A program made the position numbers and the translations under genes. 64,000 nucleotides of DNA, taken from assembly GCF_023502145.1 (NCBI RefSeq), contig NZ_JAMFLI010000001.1, positions 682,001 through 746,000 on the forward strand. Reading direction: 5' to 3'. The notes under the pieces are model-generated. The model did no database searches. It was not told where the DNA came from and saw only the letters and a list, made by a program, of their open reading frames with translations. The stretch is from Craterilacuibacter sp. RT1T (GTDB taxonomy: Bacteria; Pseudomonadota; Gammaproteobacteria; Burkholderiales; Chromobacteriaceae). Shown here piece by piece: positions 61,571-64,000 of this stretch (position 1 is the first letter of the stretch; the number at the start of each line of letters is the position of its first letter).

Positions 61571-62800
61571 ATGACCCGTTTTAATCGTACCTCCTTGTTG
61601 ATCGCTGCATTGTTTGCGGCGGCACCTGCCGTTCACGCCGCCGGCTTTCAGTTGTCCGAGCAGAGTATTGTCGGTCTGGGCCGTGCCCATGCCGGTGCCG
61701 GCGTCGCCGGCGATGACCTGTCCGCCGTATTTTACAATCCGGCCGGCATGATGCTGCTGAACGGTACGCAAGTGCAGGGCGGTTTTACCTATGCCGAGAT
61801 TGATGCGCCGTTCGAAGGGGTCACCACTAAGGGCAAGCGTTTTACTGAAAATGGCCGCGCCGGTGGCGAAGCGATTCCTAACGCCTTTTTTGTGCATGAA
61901 ATCAACGAGCGTACCCGCTTCGGTTTTGGTGTCACCGTACCGTTTGGCTTGGGTTCCGGCTATGGCGAAAACTGGGGTGGGCGCAATGACGGCATCGAAG
62001 CTCATATCATGACCGTCGACCTGAACCCGTCGCTAGCCTACCAGTTGAACGATAAGTTGAGCATCGGTGGTGGTGTGTCGGCACAATACACCAAGGCCAA
62101 CCTGAAAAAAGGTGCGCTAGGTAGTGCCAGTGGTGAAATCGAGGCAGATAGCTGGGACTACGGTTACAACCTGGGGCTGATGTACCAGTTCAATGCGGAT
62201 AGTCGCGTGGGTCTGTCTTACCGTTCCAAGATTCAGCATGAGCCGGAGGGGGATTACACGGTAGAGGGATTGCCTGCATTTACTGGCCTTAATGGTGTGT
62301 ATGGTGGCTCTACGCGTGTGACCACACCGGAATCAATCTTGCTGTCCGGCTACCATCGCATTGATCCCAAGCTGGCGCTGACCGGCAGCTTGCGCTGGAG
62401 TAATTGGAGCCGTTACGAGACTTTAGTGATTGAAAACGACAGTGGTAAGCCCGTAATCGGCGAGCCTTCTATTATTCCAAACAACTGGAAGGCCAGCTGG
62501 TTTGCTTCGGTCGGTGCCGATTACAACTACAGCGACAAGCTGACCTTGCGCGGCGGCGTGGCCTATGAAACCAGTCCGGTGCCGGATGCGGAGCACCGTA
62601 ACCCGCTGATCCCTGACACAGACCGCGTGTGGTTGAGTCTGGGGGCCAGTTATCAGGTCGATAAGGCGTTGACGGTGGATGCCGGTTACACCTATCTGAT
62701 GGGCGTGGGTGACCGCGATATCAATGCTAAGAGTTTCCAGGGTAGTTACAGCTCCATCACCGGCCACCTGATCGGTGTTGGCATGCAGTACCGCTTCTGA
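61571..62800 (+). CDS. fadL: outer-membrane long-chain fatty acid transporter (FadL/OmpP1)
   Basis: A 409-residue FadL-family beta barrel. After the signal peptide (MTRFNRTSLLIAALFAAAPA, then VHAAGF) comes the FadL hatch start GFQLSEQSIVGLGRAHAGAG with DLSAVFYNPAGMMLLNG. Alternating beta strands end in Phe (GVGMQYRF). It lets long-chain fatty acids or other hydrophobic molecules cross the outer membrane. GGAG lies 6 bases upstream. The acyl-CoA dehydrogenase gene next to it, convergent, fits fatty-acid use. Confidence 0.93.
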   Translation: MTRFNRTSLLIAALFAAAPAVHAAGFQLSEQSIVGLGRAHAGAGVAGDDLSAVFYNPAGMMLLNGTQVQGGFTYAEIDAPFEGVTTKGKRFTENGRAGGEAIPNAFFVHEINERTRFGFGVTVPFGLGSGYGENWGGRNDGIEAHIMTVDLNPSLAYQLNDKLSIGGGVSAQYTKANLKKGALGSASGEIEADSWDYGYNLGLMYQFNADSRVGLSYRSKIQHEPEGDYTVEGLPAFTGLNGVYGGSTRVTTPESILLSGYHRIDPKLALTGSLRWSNWSRYETLVIENDSGKPVIGEPSIIPNNWKASWFASVGADYNYSDKLTLRGGVAYETSPVPDAEHRNPLIPDTDRVWLSLGASYQVDKALTVDAGYTYLMGVGDRDINAKSFQGSYSSITGHLIGVGMQYRF

Positions 62801-62887
62801 TCGTTCACGGGTTTCAGGCGAGCGGTGGCTCGGACACTCCGACGCTGTGCGCCCAACCGCCTCATGAGCGCATCTGAATGTTCATAA

Positions 62888-62913
62888 AAAGGCCCTCCAG
62901 TCGGAGGGCCTTT
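62888..62913. terminator. bidirectional terminator between fadL and the acyl-CoA dehydrogenase gene
   Basis: AAAGGCCCTCC (62888-62898), loop AGTC, and its perfect complement (62903-62913) form an 11-bp stem with A- and T-tracts on both sides. It can stop both convergent genes. Confidence 0.88.
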
Positions 62914-62954
62914 GCATTTCATATGGTGCAGGTTTTGCCTGCGGGGTGGGGCAA

Positions 62955-64000
62955 TCAGAAGGCGAAGTGCTCGTCCTGCAAGCTCATCAGCGGCTTGGCG
63001 CCGGTTTTGATCTTGGCCTTGAGGCTTTCAACTTCAGGCAGCAACTTGGCGTAGTAGAAGCGCGCCGTGGTGATCTTGGCGTTGTAGAACGCATCATCGC
63101 CGCTGCCCAGCTTGCTGTACGCCACTTCCGCCATGCGTGCCCACAACCAGGCATAAGTGATGTGTCCGATCAGGCGCAGGAAATCGGTCGCTGCCGCACC
63201 GGCTTCATCCTTATCCATCATCGACGCCATGCCGATGCCCATGGTGGTTTCGCCGATTTCTTTCAGCAGTTTGGACAATGGGCCGACGAATTCGGCCAGT
63301 TGCGCGTTGGCGGCATGGGCTTCGCAGAACTTGTGGATCTGCTTGGAGAACTTGCGCAGCTTGGCGCCTTGATCCAGCAGCACCTTGCGACCCAAGAGGT
63401 CAATGGCCTGGATGCCGTTGGTGCCTTCGTACAGTTGCGAGATGCGGCAATCGCGGACCAGCTGCTCCATGCCCCATTCACGGATAAAGCCGTGGCCACC
63501 GAATACCTGCACCCCCATATTGGCCGCTTCATAACCGTTGTCGGTCATAAAGGCCTTGGCGACCGGTGTCAGTAGCGCCACCAGGTCGGCAGCATCCTGA
63601 CGCGCCTCGGCATCCGGGTGCTTTTCTTCAATATCCAGTTGCAGCGCAAGCAGTGCAGTCAGTGCGCGGCCGGCTTCGGTGTAGGCTTTTTGCGTCAGCA
63701 GCATGCGGCGTACATCGGGATGCACAATGATAGGGTCTGCCGCTTTTTCCGGGAATTTGGCACCGGTGAGCGCGCGCATCTGCAGACGGTCACGCGCGTA
63801 GGTGAGCGCACCTTGGAACGACGCTTCGCCTATGCCCAGACCCTGCATGCCGCAACCCAGACGCGCCGCATTCATCATGGTGAACATGCACGACAGGCCT
63901 TTGTTCGGCTCGCCGATCAGATAGCCCTTGGCATTGTCGAGATTGATGACGGCGGTGGCGTTGGCCTTGATGCCCATCTTGTGCTCGAGTGCGCCGCAGG
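62955..64000 (-). CDS. acyl-CoA dehydrogenase, N-terminus outside window
   Basis: The C-terminal 347 or so residues of a FadE-like acyl-CoA dehydrogenase; the frame is open at the right edge (CGALEHKMGIKANATAVIN). Blocks: FTMMNAARLGCGMQGLGIGE, YARDRLQMRALTGAKFPEKA, VFGGHGFIREWGMEQLVRDC and the catalytic-base region ISQLYEGTNGIQAIDLLGRK. A C-terminal extension beyond the core (FSKQIHKFCEAHAANAQLAE onward) marks the long, roughly 600-residue type. It removes hydrogens from the acyl-CoA alpha and beta carbons in beta-oxidation. It is convergent with fadL. Confidence 0.93.
   Translation of the reverse strand, partial: CGALEHKMGIKANATAVINLDNAKGYLIGEPNKGLSCMFTMMNAARLGCGMQGLGIGEASFQGALTYARDRLQMRALTGAKFPEKAADPIIVHPDVRRMLLTQKAYTEAGRALTALLALQLDIEEKHPDAEARQDAADLVALLTPVAKAFMTDNGYEAANMGVQVFGGHGFIREWGMEQLVRDCRISQLYEGTNGIQAIDLLGRKVLLDQGAKLRKFSKQIHKFCEAHAANAQLAEFVGPLSKLLKEIGETTMGIGMASMMDKDEAGAAATDFLRLIGHITYAWLWARMAEVAYSKLGSGDDAFYNAKITTARFYYAKLLPEVESLKAKIKTGAKPLMSLQDEHFAF

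Noticed and set aside
1-64000. tRNA or rRNA genes, insertion sequences, prophage
   Set aside because: I saw no tRNA T-loop patterns in intergenic DNA, no transposase or integrase protein and no phage structural genes.

Overview
The window is about 64 kb of GC-rich (roughly 60%, by eye), gene-dense bacterial chromosome. The gene order leuC - entericidin - leuD - leuB - asd - fimV - truA - trpF - trpB - trpA - accD, together with fdsGBA formate dehydrogenase genes, cytochrome c' proteins, CadR/P-type ATPase and pqiABC, points to a betaproteobacterium, most likely of the Neisseriales (Chromobacterium-like). That placement is inference from synteny and protein resemblance; no rRNA or tRNA gene was seen.

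Layout. 1-4.8 kb (minus): an operon of FAD-dependent amine-oxidase-like protein, DUF1365, Cfa-like methyltransferase, chalcone-isomerase-like protein and an MFS transporter cut by the left edge. It has a recognisable promoter and a 19-bp palindrome upstream, beside a decayed second copy of the FAD gene (about 5.1-5.37 kb). 5.4-9.3 kb (minus): thioesterase, two class II cytochromes c, trpC, a YheT-type hydrolase and darP. 9.4-14.3 kb: pmbA, dsbB, then redox or stress genes (double-CDGSH protein, pirin, an SDR without its catalytic Tyr/Lys, a WrbA-like flavodoxin). 14.4-21.5 kb (plus): fdsG-fdsB-fdsA plus a YdeP/FdhF-type molybdoenzyme gene. 22.3-25.1 kb: zinc/cadmium P-type ATPase and its divergent CadR regulator with a clear MerR-type operator. 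25.3-28.9 kb: ABC-F ATPase, tsaD and an OsmC-family gene. 29.3-30.7 kb: a guanine deaminase carrying a signal peptide, in slightly AT-richer surroundings. 31.2-33.8 kb: FAH-family hydrolase, hslR, a small conserved protein and an MFS transporter.

34.0-48.8 kb (plus) is the biosynthetic core: leucine genes with a tiny entericidin lipoprotein, asd and an Asd-like paralogue, two adjacent FimV-type genes, a CbiQ-like membrane protein, truA, trpFBA and accD. Most junctions in the fimV-truA and trpF-trpB part are ATGA or short overlaps, which implies translational coupling. 48.9-50.9 kb holds a membrane protein and twin glucosaminidase lipoproteins. 51.0-52.4 kb is a short CstA; 52.7-56.1 kb is pqiABC (MCE lipid transport); then come ribA, lpxH flanked by heptanucleotide repeats, ppiB, ppiA, hflX, fadL and an acyl-CoA dehydrogenase cut by the right edge.

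Most of the window is ordinary core metabolism. The points that most deserve a second look are the heptamer arrays bracketing lpxH (one overlaps its stop codon, one lies where its translation signals should be), the tandem FimV paralogue coupled to a lone CbiQ-like protein, the exported guanine deaminase, the fdsGBA cluster that lacks fdsC/fdsD but gains a YdeP-type enzyme, and the palindrome plus gene relic at the head of the fatty-acid-modification operon. I did not find a clearly new multi-gene system.
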